From Bradyrhizobium genosp. L (GTDB lineage: Bacteria > Pseudomonadota > Alphaproteobacteria > Rhizobiales > Xanthobacteraceae): a stretch of DNA of 64,000 bases. Below, piece after piece: positions 48,482 to 58,300 of this stretch. The notes under the pieces are model-generated. The model had not been told where the DNA came from. It did no database searches and worked only from the letters and a program-made list of their open reading frames with translations. Position 1 is the first letter of the stretch; each line of letters begins with the position of its first letter. The translations under genes were made by a program, and so were the position numbers. The DNA is taken from contig NZ_CP061378.1 in NCBI RefSeq assembly GCF_015624485.1, forward strand, positions 4,898,001 through 4,962,000, read 5' to 3'.

Positions 48482-48739
48482 ATGAACGACCCTCAAATTG
48501 GATGGATCGCCGCGATCATCGTCGGTGGATTGGCCGGCTGGCTGGCCGAGATGTTCATGAAGTCCGGCACCGGAATTCTGATGAACATCATCCTCGGCAT
48601 CGTCGGCGCGGCGCTGGCGAACTGGCTGCTGGCCCTGATCGGCGTGTCGCTCGGCGGCGGCTGGATCGGATATCTCGTCACCGGCTTCATCGGCGCCTGC
48701 GTCATCATCTTCCTGTGGCGCGCGATTCGCGGCAGGTAG
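48482..48739 (+). CDS. GlsB/YeaQ/YmgE family stress membrane protein
   Basis: The 85-residue protein has three short transmembrane helices with the family's glycine pattern (IGWIAAIIVGGLAGWLAEMF, GILMNIILGIVGAALANWLL and GYLVTGFIGACVIIFLWRAI). ATG 48482 is preferred; the frame is open upstream to 48446. Family members are stress-associated with unknown mechanism. It ends 46 bases before the convergent purL. Confidence 0.92.
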   Translation: MNDPQIGWIAAIIVGGLAGWLAEMFMKSGTGILMNIILGIVGAALANWLLALIGVSLGGGWIGYLVTGFIGACVIIFLWRAIRGR

Positions 48740-48784
48740 CGCGGTCGCATTCGCTTCTACCCGACGCCGCCTGATCCGCCCGGA

Positions 48785-51004
48785 TCAGGCGGCGGCGCCG
48801 CGCATATAGTTGGGCAGCCAGTGCTCGAAGGCGCGCGACAAATCGTCGACTGAAACCGGCGGCTCGCCGGCCACCGCGATGGCGTCACCGCCCGTGGTGC
48901 CGATCCGCGCGCAGGGCACGCCGGCGCCCTTCATTTTGGCCAGCACGAGGCCGGCCTCGGCCGCCGGCACGGTAACGACATAGCGGGCCTGGTCCTCGCC
49001 GAACCAATAGGCATGCGGCACGATCGAGGACGGCGCAGCCAGCAGCTGCGCGCCGATGCCGCTTGCGATCGCCATCTCGGCGAGCGCGATCAGAAGGCCG
49101 CCGTCGGAGATATCATGCACCGCGGTTGCCGTGCCGGCGTGGATCATGCCGCGGACGACGTCGCCATTGCGCTTCTCGGTTGCGAGATCGACCGGCGGCG
49201 GCGCGCCCTCCTCGCGACCACAGACGTCGCGCAGATAGACCGACTGGCCGAGCCAGCCCTGGGTGTCGCCGATCAAGAGGATCGCCTCGCCCGCCGCCTT
49301 GAACGCCAGCGTCGCCGACTTGGTGAAATCGTCGAGCAGGCCGACGCCGCCGATCGAGGGCGTCGGCAGGATGCCGCGGCCGTTGGTCTCGTTGTAGAGC
49401 GAGACGTTGCCGGAGACGACCGGGAAGTCGAGCGCGCGGCAGGCCTCCGAGATGCCCTTCAGGCAGCCGACGAACTGGCCCATGATCTCGGGGCGCTCGG
49501 GGTTGCCGAAATTGAGATTGTCGGTGATCGCGAGCGGCCGGCCGCCGACCGCGGTGATGTTGCGCCAGGCTTCGGCCACCGCCTGCTTGCCGCCCTCGAA
49601 CGGATCGGCCTCGCAATAGCGCGGCGTGACGTCGACAGTGAGTGCCAGCCCCTTCGGCCCATCCTCGATGCGGACGACCGCGGCATCGCCGCCGGGCCGC
49701 TGCACGGTATTGCCGAGGATGACGTGGTCGTATTGCTCCCACACCCAGCGCTTCGAGCCCAATTCGGGCGTGCCGATCAGCTTCGTCAGCGCCTCAGCGA
49801 TGCCGAGCGGCGGCTTGACGTCCTGCGCACGGATCACCGGCATTGCGTTCGAGGCGACATGCGGACGGTCATAGACCGGCGCCTCGTCGCCGAGCTCCTT
49901 GATCGGCAGATCGGCCATCACGTCGCCGCCATGCTTGACGACGAAGCGCTTGCTCGGCGTGGTGTAGCCGACGATGGCGAAATCGAGCCCCCATTTGCGG
50001 AAAATCGCCTCGGCCTGCTTCTCCTTCTCGGGCTTGAGCACCATGAGCATGCGCTCCTGGCTCTCCGAGAGCATCATCTCGTAGGCGCTCATGCCGGTCT
50101 CGCGGGTCGGCACCGCGTCGAGATCGAGGTCGACGCCGAGGTCGCCCTTGGCGCCCATCTCGACCGCCGAACAGGTCAGCCCCGCCGCGCCCATGTCCTG
50201 GATCGCGACCACGCAATCGGCCGCCATGATCTCGAGGCAGGCTTCGAGCAAGAGCTTCTCGGCGAAGGGATCGCCGACCTGCACGGTCGGGCGCTTCTCC
50301 TCGGATGCGTCATCGAATTCGGCCGACGCCATCGAGGCGCCATGGATGCCGTCGCGGCCGGTCTTGGAGCCGAGATAGACGATCGGCATGTTCACGCCGG
50401 AGGCCGCCGCATAGAAGATCTTGTCGGCGTCGGCGAGGCCGACCGCCATCGCATTGACCAGGATGTTGCCGTCATAGCGGGTGTGGAAGCGCACCTGGCC
50501 GCCGACCGTCGGCACGCCGAACGAATTGCCATAGCCGCCGACGCCGGCGACCACGCCGGACACCAGGTGACGCGTTCTGGGATGCTCCGGCGCGCCGAAG
50601 GAGAGCGCATTCAGGCAGGCGATCGGCCGCGCGCCCATCGTGAACACGTCGCGCAAGATGCCGCCGACGCCGGTGGTCGCACCCTGGTAGGGCTCGATGT
50701 AGCTCGGATGGTTGTGGCTCTCCATCTTGAAGACCACGGCCTGGCCGTCGCCGATATCGATCACGCCGGCATTCTCGCCCGGCCCCTGGATCACCCAGGG
50801 CGCCTTGGTCGGCAGGCCGCGCAGATGGATGCGGGAGGATTTGTACGAGCAGTGTTCGTTCCACATCGCCGAGAAGATGCCGAGCTCGGTGAAGGTCGGC
50901 ACCCGCCCGATCAGCTTGAGGATGCGCTCATACTCGTCCGGCTTCAGCCCGTGGGCGGCGACCAGTTCGGGGGTGATCTTGGGCTCGTTCTTGGACGCGT
51001 TCAT
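48785..51004 (-). CDS. purL: Phosphoribosylformylglycinamidine synthase subunit PurL (small type)
   Basis: The 739-residue ATP-dependent subunit converts FGAR to FGAM with ammonia from PurQ. It is the small PurL that works with PurS and PurQ. Motifs include [55 protein letters not shown], and [23 protein letters not shown] 51004 has AAGGGA upstream; ATG 51016 is the alternative. PurS and purQ lie 6-7 kb upstream on the same strand, separated by unrelated genes. Confidence 0.98.
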   Translation of the reverse strand: MNASKNEPKITPELVAAHGLKPDEYERILKLIGRVPTFTELGIFSAMWNEHCSYKSSRIHLRGLPTKAPWVIQGPGENAGVIDIGDGQAVVFKMESHNHPSYIEPYQGATTGVGGILRDVFTMGARPIACLNALSFGAPEHPRTRHLVSGVVAGVGGYGNSFGVPTVGGQVRFHTRYDGNILVNAMAVGLADADKIFYAAASGVNMPIVYLGSKTGRDGIHGASMASAEFDDASEEKRPTVQVGDPFAEKLLLEACLEIMAADCVVAIQDMGAAGLTCSAVEMGAKGDLGVDLDLDAVPTRETGMSAYEMMLSESQERMLMVLKPEKEKQAEAIFRKWGLDFAIVGYTTPSKRFVVKHGGDVMADLPIKELGDEAPVYDRPHVASNAMPVIRAQDVKPPLGIAEALTKLIGTPELGSKRWVWEQYDHVILGNTVQRPGGDAAVVRIEDGPKGLALTVDVTPRYCEADPFEGGKQAVAEAWRNITAVGGRPLAITDNLNFGNPERPEIMGQFVGCLKGISEACRALDFPVVSGNVSLYNETNGRGILPTPSIGGVGLLDDFTKSATLAFKAAGEAILLIGDTQGWLGQSVYLRDVCGREEGAPPPVDLATEKRNGDVVRGMIHAGTATAVHDISDGGLLIALAEMAIASGIGAQLLAAPSSIVPHAYWFGEDQARYVVTVPAAEAGLVLAKMKGAGVPCARIGTTGGDAIAVAGEPPVSVDDLSRAFEHWLPNYMRGAAA

Positions 51005-51164
51005 GGGTCCCTTCATAGGTAGATCGAACGGCGGCGAAAAGGCCTTTTAGGGGGCATTTTGCCCCTGTCCAGAGCTTTGCGGCAGCCAGCAGGGCCTGAG
51101 CATTTGCACAATTGGGATGGATCGGATTTAAGGATCGGAACCCGACAATTGAAGGCCATTTTTC

Positions 51165-51659
51165 GTGAACGAGCTCGCCGAGAACGCACTCAAGACCGCA
51201 TTCAATCTCCGCCCCGATCTGCACGTCGAAACCGAGGGCGAATTCGCCGGCTGGCGCACCTGGAGCCGCGACAATTTCGAGACCCATACCGGTCCGTTCT
51301 ACCACCGGATGGACGAGAACGGCCGCATCGCCTGCGCCTTCCGGGTCGCCAGCAAGCACCTCAACGGCTCCGGCAACGTCCATGGCGGCTGCTTCATGAC
51401 CTTTGCCGATTACTGCCTGTTCGCGCTGGCAGGTCCGGTGCTGCAGGCTCCGGGCGTCACGGTGTCGTTCGCCTCGGAATTCCTCGACGCGGCCCGCGAG
51501 GGCGATTTGGTCGAATGCACCGGCGAGGTCACCCGCGCCGGCATGTCGCTGATCTTCGTCCGCGGCATGCTGACGTCGGGCACGCGGCCGCTGTTCACCT
51601 TCTCCGGCACCATCAAGCGTGTCAGGCGCAAGCCTCCAGCCGCGACCGGCGCCGGCTAG
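51165..51659 (+). CDS. PaaI-family thioesterase (hotdog fold)
   Basis: The 164-residue protein has the PaaI/ACOT13-type hotdog domain with NVHGGCFMTFADYCLFALAG, in which the HGG-x(n)-D pattern marks the active site. It probably hydrolyses an aryl- or acyl-CoA. GTG 51165 starts the frame. It is divergent from purL and monocistronic, so the substrate is not indicated by context. Confidence 0.88.
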   Translation: MNELAENALKTAFNLRPDLHVETEGEFAGWRTWSRDNFETHTGPFYHRMDENGRIACAFRVASKHLNGSGNVHGGCFMTFADYCLFALAGPVLQAPGVTVSFASEFLDAAREGDLVECTGEVTRAGMSLIFVRGMLTSGTRPLFTFSGTIKRVRRKPPAATGAG

Positions 51660-51767
51660 CCGGCCCGCCACGTCCCCCGGAGAGGCGGCGGCGCTTCGCT
51701 ACCCCTGGTTGCGCGATGCGCTGCGATCCCTGTAAGCTGGCCGATCGCCGGACGAGAGGAGGATTTC

Positions 51768-53222
51768 ATGCGCGTGCAGCAGCCAGTTCGGGACCGCAAT
51801 CTGTCGCTGTGGCAATCAGCCGTTCGGCAAACGCTGCTCAATCGCAGCGACCTCTCCGCCGCCGACAAGCAGGCGGCGGAATACGGCACATCACTGCGCG
51901 CGCAGTCGGCGCAACCCGGCAGCAATACCCCTCTCCCCGATCCGACCCCGCAGCCGCAAGCCGCAGTTCAGCCGCAGATGGGATCGCCGGCCAATATCGC
52001 CCACGGCTCCAAGGCGGCGTTCGATGCCCTGAAGGCGCATCAGACCAACGACAGTTCGAGCCTGGGCGGCCTCTTCGCCGCGTTGCACGACCTGGTGATG
52101 AAATATTCGAGCTGGGATATCGCGGGCTGGGTGCAGTGCGGTTGGTATTACACCAAGTACTACGTGCTGGCCCACCTGCAGCCGACCTATCAGGACTGGC
52201 AGGAGCACGCGCCCGCCGATATCAATTTCGGCGTCATCGACTACCGCCTGCCGAAGAACAGCCGGGTCCTGATCATCGGCGACTGGGGCACCCACATGCC
52301 CGACAACGCAGCGCTGCTGCGCCAGGCACTGAGGAAGTTTCCCCCCGACGTCATCATCCATCTCGGCGACGTCTATTATTCCGGCACGATCGAGGAATGC
52401 ACCGCGAACGTCCTCGACGTGCTCGACAACATCATCGCCGACGTGAAGCCGAAGAAGCGTCCCGCCTTCTTCGCCATTCCCGGCAATCACGACTATTACT
52501 CTGGCGGCGCCGGCTTCTACCGGACGATCGGCAAGGTCAATTCGGGGATTGCCGGCTGCACCCAGCAGGCGAGCTATTTCTGCCTGCGCAGCGAGGACGA
52601 CAAGTGGCAGTTCCTCGGCATGGACACCGGCTACGGCGACCGGAACCCCGTCGACAAGCAGGCACCCGCATTGCACATCCACGAAACAGCCTGGCATCAC
52701 GACAAGTTGGAAAATTTCAAGGGAACCACGGTGCTGCTGTCACATCACCAACTGGTCTCGGCCAAGGAAGACCTCAATGGCGGGACACGGCCCTACCTCA
52801 ACGAGGACCTCTACAAGGACTTCAAGAGCTATTTCGATCGTATCGCCGTCTGGTATTGGGGACACGAGCACAACTTCATCATGTTCGAGAACGATCTGAA
52901 GATCGGCAGCGGAGATTTACCCTTGAAGCGGGGACGTCTGCTCGGCTGCAGCGCCTATGAGGAGGCGGTGGACCAAAATCCCTATGCGATCAAACATCCC
53001 GAGGTGCGGTTCTCCAACGACGGCCATCTCGCTGCTTCGAAATTCCGGACCGATTCGCAGAACTTCTTCAACCACGCCTTCGCGGTCCTCGACATCGCCC
53101 CCGACAAGATCACCGCGAGCTACTATGAATACCCAAGCTGGGGAGCCGGCAATGCGCCGGCGCGCGATCCGGCGATCGGGCGGCTCTTGTTTCAGGAGCA
53201 CATCGCCCCGTCGTTAAGCTGA
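51768..53222 (+). CDS. Calcineurin-like metallophosphoesterase, large
   Basis: The 484-residue protein has a Gln/Pro-rich N-terminal region of about 170 residues followed by a two-metal phosphoesterase domain. Motifs are VLIIGDWGTHMPDNA, HLGDVYYSGTIEEC, PGNHDYYSGGAGFY, LLSHHQ and WGHEHN. No signal peptide is evident. It resembles purple-acid-phosphatase-like or Icc-type proteins, but the substrate is unknown. It ends 48 bases before the convergent pstS. Confidence 0.88.
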   Translation: MRVQQPVRDRNLSLWQSAVRQTLLNRSDLSAADKQAAEYGTSLRAQSAQPGSNTPLPDPTPQPQAAVQPQMGSPANIAHGSKAAFDALKAHQTNDSSSLGGLFAALHDLVMKYSSWDIAGWVQCGWYYTKYYVLAHLQPTYQDWQEHAPADINFGVIDYRLPKNSRVLIIGDWGTHMPDNAALLRQALRKFPPDVIIHLGDVYYSGTIEECTANVLDVLDNIIADVKPKKRPAFFAIPGNHDYYSGGAGFYRTIGKVNSGIAGCTQQASYFCLRSEDDKWQFLGMDTGYGDRNPVDKQAPALHIHETAWHHDKLENFKGTTVLLSHHQLVSAKEDLNGGTRPYLNEDLYKDFKSYFDRIAVWYWGHEHNFIMFENDLKIGSGDLPLKRGRLLGCSAYEEAVDQNPYAIKHPEVRFSNDGHLAASKFRTDSQNFFNHAFAVLDIAPDKITASYYEYPSWGAGNAPARDPAIGRLLFQEHIAPSLS

Positions 53223-53270
53223 CGCTTGGCCCGTAGCGTCGCCAGACCTGCATGCGGGCCACGCCCGGCG

Positions 53271-54335
53271 TCAGTGCTTTGCAGCAGGCGATGCGGAGGC
53301 CGTCAGTGCTTCGAGACCTTGCTGCCAGGACTGCTCGATCTGCGCGACGAGAGCCGGCGGCAAGGGAACGTAGTTGAGCGTTTCGGCCTGCGACCTTCCG
53401 CTCTCCAGCGACCAGCGGAAGAAGTCGATCGCAGTCGCCGCCCTTTCGGCGGCTTTCGACTCCCGCGGCATCAGCACGAACGTCGTCGCCGTGATCGGAT
53501 AGGCGTCATCCCCCGGCGCGTCGGCGAGGACCAGGCAAAAATCCTTCGCGGCTTTCCAGTCCGCACCTGCAGCCGCGGCCTGGAACGAAGCGGCGTCGGG
53601 GACGACGAAGTTGCCCGCACCGTTCTGCACCATGGCGAAGGAGATCTTGTCGAGCCGCTGCAACGCGTAGGCATATTCGAGGTAGCCGATCGAGCCCGGA
53701 ATCATGCCGACCAGCGATGCGACGCCATCATTGCCCTTGCCGCCGAGGCCAACCGGCCACTCGACGAAGGTCCCTTCGCCGACCATCGCCTTCCATTGCG
53801 AGCTGACCTTGGAGAGATAGTTCGACCAGTTGAACGTGGTCCCGGAGCCGTCGATGCGATGCACGACCGTGATCGGCGTGTTCGGCAGTTTCAGATCGGG
53901 ATTGACGGCGCGGATGGCCGGATCGCTCCACGATTTGATGTTGCCGAGGTAGATGTCCGCAAGCAGCCGTCCGGTGAAGCGGATCTGGCCGGGTTTCACG
54001 CCCTCGATGTTGACCACCGGCACGACGCCCCCGATCACGATCGGAAACTGCATCAGGCCGAGCTTTTGCAGCTCCTTCGGATCGAGCGGCATGTCGCTGG
54101 TGCCGAAATCGACGGCCGCTTTCTTGATCAGGTTGATGCCGTTGCTCGAGCCGATCGGCTGATAGCTGACGACATTTCCGGTCTTCGCCTTGTAGGCGTC
54201 GATCCATTTCGCCATCACGGGCGAAACGAAGGTCGACCCTGCACCCCTGGTCTCCGCTGCCACGGTCTGCGTGGCGAGGATCAGGGCGGTGATGATGATC
54301 GGTAGCCCAAGATACTTTCCAAGATGCTTTGTCAT
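53271..54335 (-). CDS. pstS: Phosphate ABC transporter substrate-binding protein PstS
   Basis: The 354-residue periplasmic protein binds phosphate for high-affinity uptake. It has a signal peptide (LGLPIIITALILATQTVAA) and family motifs: RGAGSTFVSPVMAKWIDAYK, YQPIGSSNGINLIKKAAVDF, GTSDMPL, and VVHRIDGSGTTFNWSNYLSK. PstC, PstA and PstB are not encoded nearby, so this is an orphan or extra PstS. A candidate Pho box lies upstream. Confidence 0.94.
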   Translation of the reverse strand: MTKHLGKYLGLPIIITALILATQTVAAETRGAGSTFVSPVMAKWIDAYKAKTGNVVSYQPIGSSNGINLIKKAAVDFGTSDMPLDPKELQKLGLMQFPIVIGGVVPVVNIEGVKPGQIRFTGRLLADIYLGNIKSWSDPAIRAVNPDLKLPNTPITVVHRIDGSGTTFNWSNYLSKVSSQWKAMVGEGTFVEWPVGLGGKGNDGVASLVGMIPGSIGYLEYAYALQRLDKISFAMVQNGAGNFVVPDAASFQAAAAGADWKAAKDFCLVLADAPGDDAYPITATTFVLMPRESKAAERAATAIDFFRWSLESGRSQAETLNYVPLPPALVAQIEQSWQQGLEALTASASPAAKH

Positions 54336-54376
54336 CCGCCGACCTTAGCGCGATGAGCGGGACGGCCATATGATCC

Positions 54377-54395
54377 ATGTCACAAAACCGTAACA
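54377..54395 (-). promoter_or_regulatory. Candidate Pho box upstream of pstS
   Basis: On the minus strand TGTTACGGTTTTGTGACAT contains TGTTA and TGTGA 11 bases apart, the spacing of the PhoB direct repeat (TGTCA-N6-TGTCA) with one mismatch in each half. It lies about 42-60 bases before the start codon. Confidence 0.45.
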
Positions 54396-54408
54396 TTGCC
54401 CGGAGCCC

Positions 54409-55443
54409 TTACCCCAGCGACACCCCGGCCTTGGCGCGGCTCATTCCCAGCACCAGGATGCGCTGCAGGAGATCCGGGTAGTCGAACCCGTCATGCTTGG
54501 CTGCCAGTGCGAACTCCTGGCTCTTCGCGATTTCCGGATTGGGATTGGCTTCGATGAAATAGGCCGTACCGTCGGCCGTCAGACGGAAGTCGATGCGGGC
54601 ATAGCCATCGAGCCCGAGCGCACGGTAGATGCGCTTCGCGGTATGCTGAATGCGGGCTGACAGCTCCGGCGCGAGGTCCTTCGCCAGCCCGTCCACGATG
54701 CCGACGCGTTCCTGATAGCTGGGATCGTGCTTGGCTTTTTCGGTGGCGATGTGGCGCGCGCGTCGGCCGCCCATGCTGCCGAATTTCAACTCCCACACGG
54801 GCAGTGCGCGCAAGCGATTGTTGCCGATGACGCCGACATAAAGCTCCCGCCCCTCGATAAATTGCTCCGCGATGGCGGCCGTCCCGAGGCGCTCGTGAAT
54901 GAAGGCGACGCGCTCGGCGAGTTTCTCGTCGGTGTCGACGATGGAGGCCTGCGAGATGCCGAGCGATCCATCCGTGCTCAGGCTCTTGACGATCAGCGGC
55001 AGCGCCAGACGCGTCGGCCGCTTGACCTTGCGGCGCATCGGAAACACGGCAAAGGCCGGCACCGCGATCCGCCGATGGTGCGCCAGCGTCTTGGACAGAT
55101 CCTTGCCGCGCGCCAGGATCAGACCGCGCGGATTGCAGCCGGTATAGGGAATCCGCATCAGTTCGAGGAAGCTTGCGATGTGCTGGTCATACGCAACCTG
55201 GTAGTGAAACTCCTCGAGCAGGGTGAAGACCACATGTGGCTTGAAGCCTTCGATCTCCTCGCGCACCGGCTTGATTTCTTCCTGCACGCCGAGCGGACGA
55301 ACGTCGTGGCCGGCCGCGCGCAGCGTGCTGACGACGTCGTATTCCGTCTTGAAGGCGTTGATCTGTTCCGCGGTCAATCCGTCGGTCGAATCCGGCGGCA
55401 CAAAGTCCGGATGCATGAGCACGAGGATGCGGAGCCGCCTCAT
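54409..55443 (-). CDS. ATP-grasp protein, D-Ala-D-Ala ligase-like
   Basis: The 344-residue protein has the ATP-grasp fold of D-Ala-D-Ala and RimK-like ligases. RIPYTGCNPRGLILARGKDL, LPLIVKSLSTDGSLGISQAS for ATP binding, FIEGRELYVGVIG, and RIDFRLTADGTAYFIEANPN for Mg binding are seen. It would join a carboxylate to an amine using ATP. Its ATG overlaps the stop of the upstream zinc-peptidase-like gene, so the two act as a unit. Because ddl normally lies in the mur cluster, a separate peptide- or amino-acid-ligase role is more likely. Confidence 0.87.
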   Translation of the reverse strand: MRRLRILVLMHPDFVPPDSTDGLTAEQINAFKTEYDVVSTLRAAGHDVRPLGVQEEIKPVREEIEGFKPHVVFTLLEEFHYQVAYDQHIASFLELMRIPYTGCNPRGLILARGKDLSKTLAHHRRIAVPAFAVFPMRRKVKRPTRLALPLIVKSLSTDGSLGISQASIVDTDEKLAERVAFIHERLGTAAIAEQFIEGRELYVGVIGNNRLRALPVWELKFGSMGGRRARHIATEKAKHDPSYQERVGIVDGLAKDLAPELSARIQHTAKRIYRALGLDGYARIDFRLTADGTAYFIEANPNPEIAKSQEFALAAKHDGFDYPDLLQRILVLGMSRAKAGVSLG

Positions 55444-56468
55444 AGCGCGATCCATTTGCGCCGCGACGGACCGAACAGCGCGTGCATGGTCTTGGCGGTC
55501 AAGAGGATGGTGAAGTTGGTCACGAGCTTCTGCTCGGGGCCGACGGCACGCAGATTGAGCTCGCGGCAGCGCGCGATCATATCGTCAAGCACGGCATCGA
55601 GCGTCAGCTGGTTCTCGCCGGTCCAGCGCGCGACCAGCTCCCTGATCCGGGCGCGATGCCGCCTGATGAAGAGCGAGGCCGACTGACTTCGCACATGCCG
55701 TGGATCGGCGGAGAACAGCCGCGACAGGTCTCGGTCGTAGGTCTTCGGCGGCCTGAAAGCGTAGAACGCCTGCTTCTTTGCGTAGTGCTCGGCGAGCGTC
55801 TGCTTGAGCCTGCTCAGCGGATCGACGCGCTCGCGTGTCGTGACGAGCGGCCGCTCGCCCGCGATCTCACCCATCAGTTCGTCGACATATTCGAGCTTCC
55901 TGAGCGCCGGCCACCCCGCATAGCGCATCCGCCAGCTCGAACGTGGCCGCAGCCACACCGCGAAGGTTTCGGCGAAATCCTCGTCCGGATGGCTCTGCGC
56001 GTACCAGAGCCGGAGATGCTGGACATAACGCCGGCTGGCCGGATTGGGCCGGTAGTAGCGCGGATAGTGCCTCGAAGACGGGCCGAACAGCTGCTGCCAG
56101 CGCCGGCGGCGTTGCAACTGGTAGCCGTGCTGGATGGCATGACCTGCCTCGTGACGGAGAATGGCCATGCACTCCGACCATGTGCCGCCCTCGACATCGA
56201 GCATCATCTTCTTCTCGAGCTTCATCAGGCGGGGATGGGCGAGATAAAACGGAATGGCGATGCCCGGCACGTCCGCCGGACTGAACCATTCGCTCGATAT
56301 CCATGCGTGCGGCCGCAGTCGAATTCCCCGCTCCTCCAGCTCTTCGTGCAGCGTGCTGACACAATCCGCGAGCCAGGTGCCTTCGACCGTCACCCTCAGG
56401 CTGCCGAGGCGTTGCTGCAGCAACTGCTCATCGGATAGCTTTTCCCAGGCAAATTTCCGGCTCGGCAT
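55440..56468 (-). CDS. Putative zinc-binding metallopeptidase (Peptidase_Mx-like)
   Basis: The 342-residue protein has a zinc peptidase motif HEAGH (His106, Glu107, His110) in SECMAILRHEAGHAIQHGYQ, with a candidate third ligand in HPDEDFAETFAVWL about 55 residues later. The RYVQHLRLWYAQSHPDEDFA region resembles uncharacterised COG4307-type proteins. It has no signal peptide. It is translationally coupled to the ATP-grasp gene that follows, suggesting that one makes and the other trims a peptide bond; this is inference. ATG 56468 is preferred over 56486. Confidence 0.85.
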   Translation of the reverse strand: MPSRKFAWEKLSDEQLLQQRLGSLRVTVEGTWLADCVSTLHEELEERGIRLRPHAWISSEWFSPADVPGIAIPFYLAHPRLMKLEKKMMLDVEGGTWSECMAILRHEAGHAIQHGYQLQRRRRWQQLFGPSSRHYPRYYRPNPASRRYVQHLRLWYAQSHPDEDFAETFAVWLRPRSSWRMRYAGWPALRKLEYVDELMGEIAGERPLVTTRERVDPLSRLKQTLAEHYAKKQAFYAFRPPKTYDRDLSRLFSADPRHVRSQSASLFIRRHRARIRELVARWTGENQLTLDAVLDDMIARCRELNLRAVGPEQKLVTNFTILLTAKTMHALFGPSRRKWIAL

Positions 56469-56655
56469 AGGCCTCCAACATGGCAACAGCTCGAAATCGA
56501 AATGGTGTCATAGGTTTCCGTCGGCAACAACCGCCGAACTCCCACCGCGTTGGCCCTTCCCGCCGACGGCCACGCAACATTTACCCCATTGGCAGTTGAC
56601 GCACCCGCGTCGCCGCGATCATTTTGCGCCGGCCACGACTCTCGCGAGGCGCCCA

Positions 56656-56946
56656 ATGCAACTGTATTTCTTCGCCCAGTTCTACGCCGCTCCCGGCAAT
56701 GAAGGGGCTGTCGAGGCCGCGCTCCACAAGGTTGCGGCCCCCTCGCGCGAGGAGGCAGGCTGCCGGCAATTTCACGTCTTCCGCGGCAGCCGCGACCGGA
56801 CGAGGTTCGTCATCCATTCGATATGGACGGACGAAGCGGCGTTCGATTTCCACGCCACGCTCCCGCATACGGTCGAATTCCTCGCAACCATGAAGGGGCT
56901 CGTCGACCGTCCGCCGGACCTGTGCCGCACCGAGATCATTCTGTGA
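56656..56946 (+). CDS. Antibiotic biosynthesis monooxygenase (ABM) domain protein
   Basis: The 96-residue protein is a single ABM/YgiN-like ferredoxin fold: MQLYFFAQFYAAPGNEGAVE, then REEAGCRQFHVFRGSRDRTR and the SIWTDEAAFDFHATLPHT segment. Family members oxidise quinols or only bind small molecules. It is divergent from the zinc-peptidase gene and convergent with purQ. Substrate unknown. Confidence 0.88.
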   Translation: MQLYFFAQFYAAPGNEGAVEAALHKVAAPSREEAGCRQFHVFRGSRDRTRFVIHSIWTDEAAFDFHATLPHTVEFLATMKGLVDRPPDLCRTEIIL

Positions 56947-57004
56947 CGCGCTGGGCGCGGCGGCATTGAGCTTGCCGATGATCTCGCCCGGCGCGAACGG
57001 TCCG

Positions 57005-57706
57005 TCACGCCGCTTTTTCGTGATGCTGGACCAGCCCGGCGAACAGGCCGCGACCGTCGGTGCAGCCCATGATCTCTTCGACGTGGTTTTCCGGGTGCGG
57101 CATCATGCCGAGCACATTGCCGCGTTCGTTGACGATGCCGGCGATCGAATGCGCGGCACCATTGAAGTTGGAAGCCTCGTCCACGGTGCCCTCGGGCGAA
57201 CAGTAGCGATAGAGCACCCGCCCCTCGCCCTCGAGACGCTTCAGCGTCTCCTCATCCGCCTCGTAATTGCCTTCGCCATGGGCGACCGGCACCCGGATCA
57301 CCTGGCCGGCATTGTAGCCGCGGGTGAACGGCGTATCCGAGCGCTCGACCCGCATGTGGACGTCGCGGCAGACGAATTTGATCTGCGCATTGCGCATCAG
57401 GACGCCCGGCAACAGGCCGGATTCGCAGAGGATCTGAAAGCCGTTGCAGACGCCGAGCACGAGCCCGCCCCTGGCGGCGAAGTCGCGCACCGCGTCCATG
57501 ACCGGCGCGCGCGCCGCGATCGCGCCGCAGCGCAGATAGTCACCGTAGGAGAAGCCGCCCGGCACCACCACGAGATCGGTGCCTTTGGGCAGCGCCGTCT
57601 CGGCGTGCCAGACCGTCGCGGTCTCGTTGCCGGAGGCGAGTTTCAAGGCGCGCGCCATGTCACGCTCGCGGTTGATGCCGGGGAAGACGAGGACGGCCGA
57701 TTTCAA
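57005..57706 (-). CDS. purQ: Phosphoribosylformylglycinamidine synthase subunit PurQ
   Basis: The 233-residue class I glutaminase supplies ammonia to PurL. The catalytic Cys87 is in [14 protein letters not shown], the oxyanion region in [16 protein letters not shown], and the His-Glu pair in [12 protein letters not shown]. Its start overlaps the stop of an exported hypothetical protein by four bases. PurS lies just beyond that gene. Confidence 0.97.
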   Translation of the reverse strand: MKSAVLVFPGINRERDMARALKLASGNETATVWHAETALPKGTDLVVVPGGFSYGDYLRCGAIAARAPVMDAVRDFAARGGLVLGVCNGFQILCESGLLPGVLMRNAQIKFVCRDVHMRVERSDTPFTRGYNAGQVIRVPVAHGEGNYEADEETLKRLEGEGRVLYRYCSPEGTVDEASNFNGAAHSIAGIVNERGNVLGMMPHPENHVEEIMGCTDGRGLFAGLVQHHEKAA

Positions 57707-58287
57707 GACTTCTTCTCCGATTTAATGCCGAGCGCGACCATCACCGCGACCGCAAATTGTGCGAAGTTTGTGGTGCTGTCGCGCTCGCTGCTTGCCGAGC
57801 TGATCAGGCTGGCGGAGCCCCGCGGGCCGAACAACATGCCGCTCACCTGATATTCCCTGGCTCCGTTGGGCGCGACCTGGACGCGGCGGACCTTGAACAT
57901 GCGTGATGCTGCCGTGCCCTTGTCGCCTTCGACGGCGAGAATCGAGGTCTTCTGCCCCGGCACCCGCTGATCCAGGGCTTTGGCGACCTGCTCCTGGAGA
58001 CCGCGGAACTGGTCCAGGGTCATCGAAGAGTTCGGCGCATAAAGGTGGTAGCTCACCTTCGAACCCGCGCCGCAGCCCGGCTGGTCGCAGGTGAATTTAT
58101 GCAGATCGCGGACCGGTTGATAACGCCAGCCCTTCACCGCAACCGGCGGCGCCTGCGTCGCGGATGGCGGCGGCGGCGCCGATTGAGCGGATGCACCACC
58201 GGCTCCCGCAACCGTGAAGAGGGCGAGCAACAGCGGTGCAACGACGGCGCGACTGCGACCGGAAAAGGCGAGAGCGGCTGTTGTCAT
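57703..58287 (-). CDS. Exported hypothetical protein between purS and purQ
   Basis: The 194-residue protein has a signal peptide ([20 protein letters not shown]), a Pro-rich linker and a domain with [20 protein letters not shown], where two cysteines could form a disulfide, then a [20 protein letters not shown] segment. The C-terminal part is weakly hydrophobic. No family is recognised with confidence. It is placed between purS (13 bases upstream) and purQ (four-base overlap), so it is co-expressed with purine synthesis genes, although it should act outside the cytoplasm. Confidence 0.78.
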   Translation of the reverse strand: MTTAALAFSGRSRAVVAPLLLALFTVAGAGGASAQSAPPPPSATQAPPVAVKGWRYQPVRDLHKFTCDQPGCGAGSKVSYHLYAPNSSMTLDQFRGLQEQVAKALDQRVPGQKTSILAVEGDKGTAASRMFKVRRVQVAPNGAREYQVSGMLFGPRGSASLISSASSERDSTTNFAQFAVAVMVALGIKSEKKS

Positions 58288-58300
58288 CTGGCTCGCCCGG

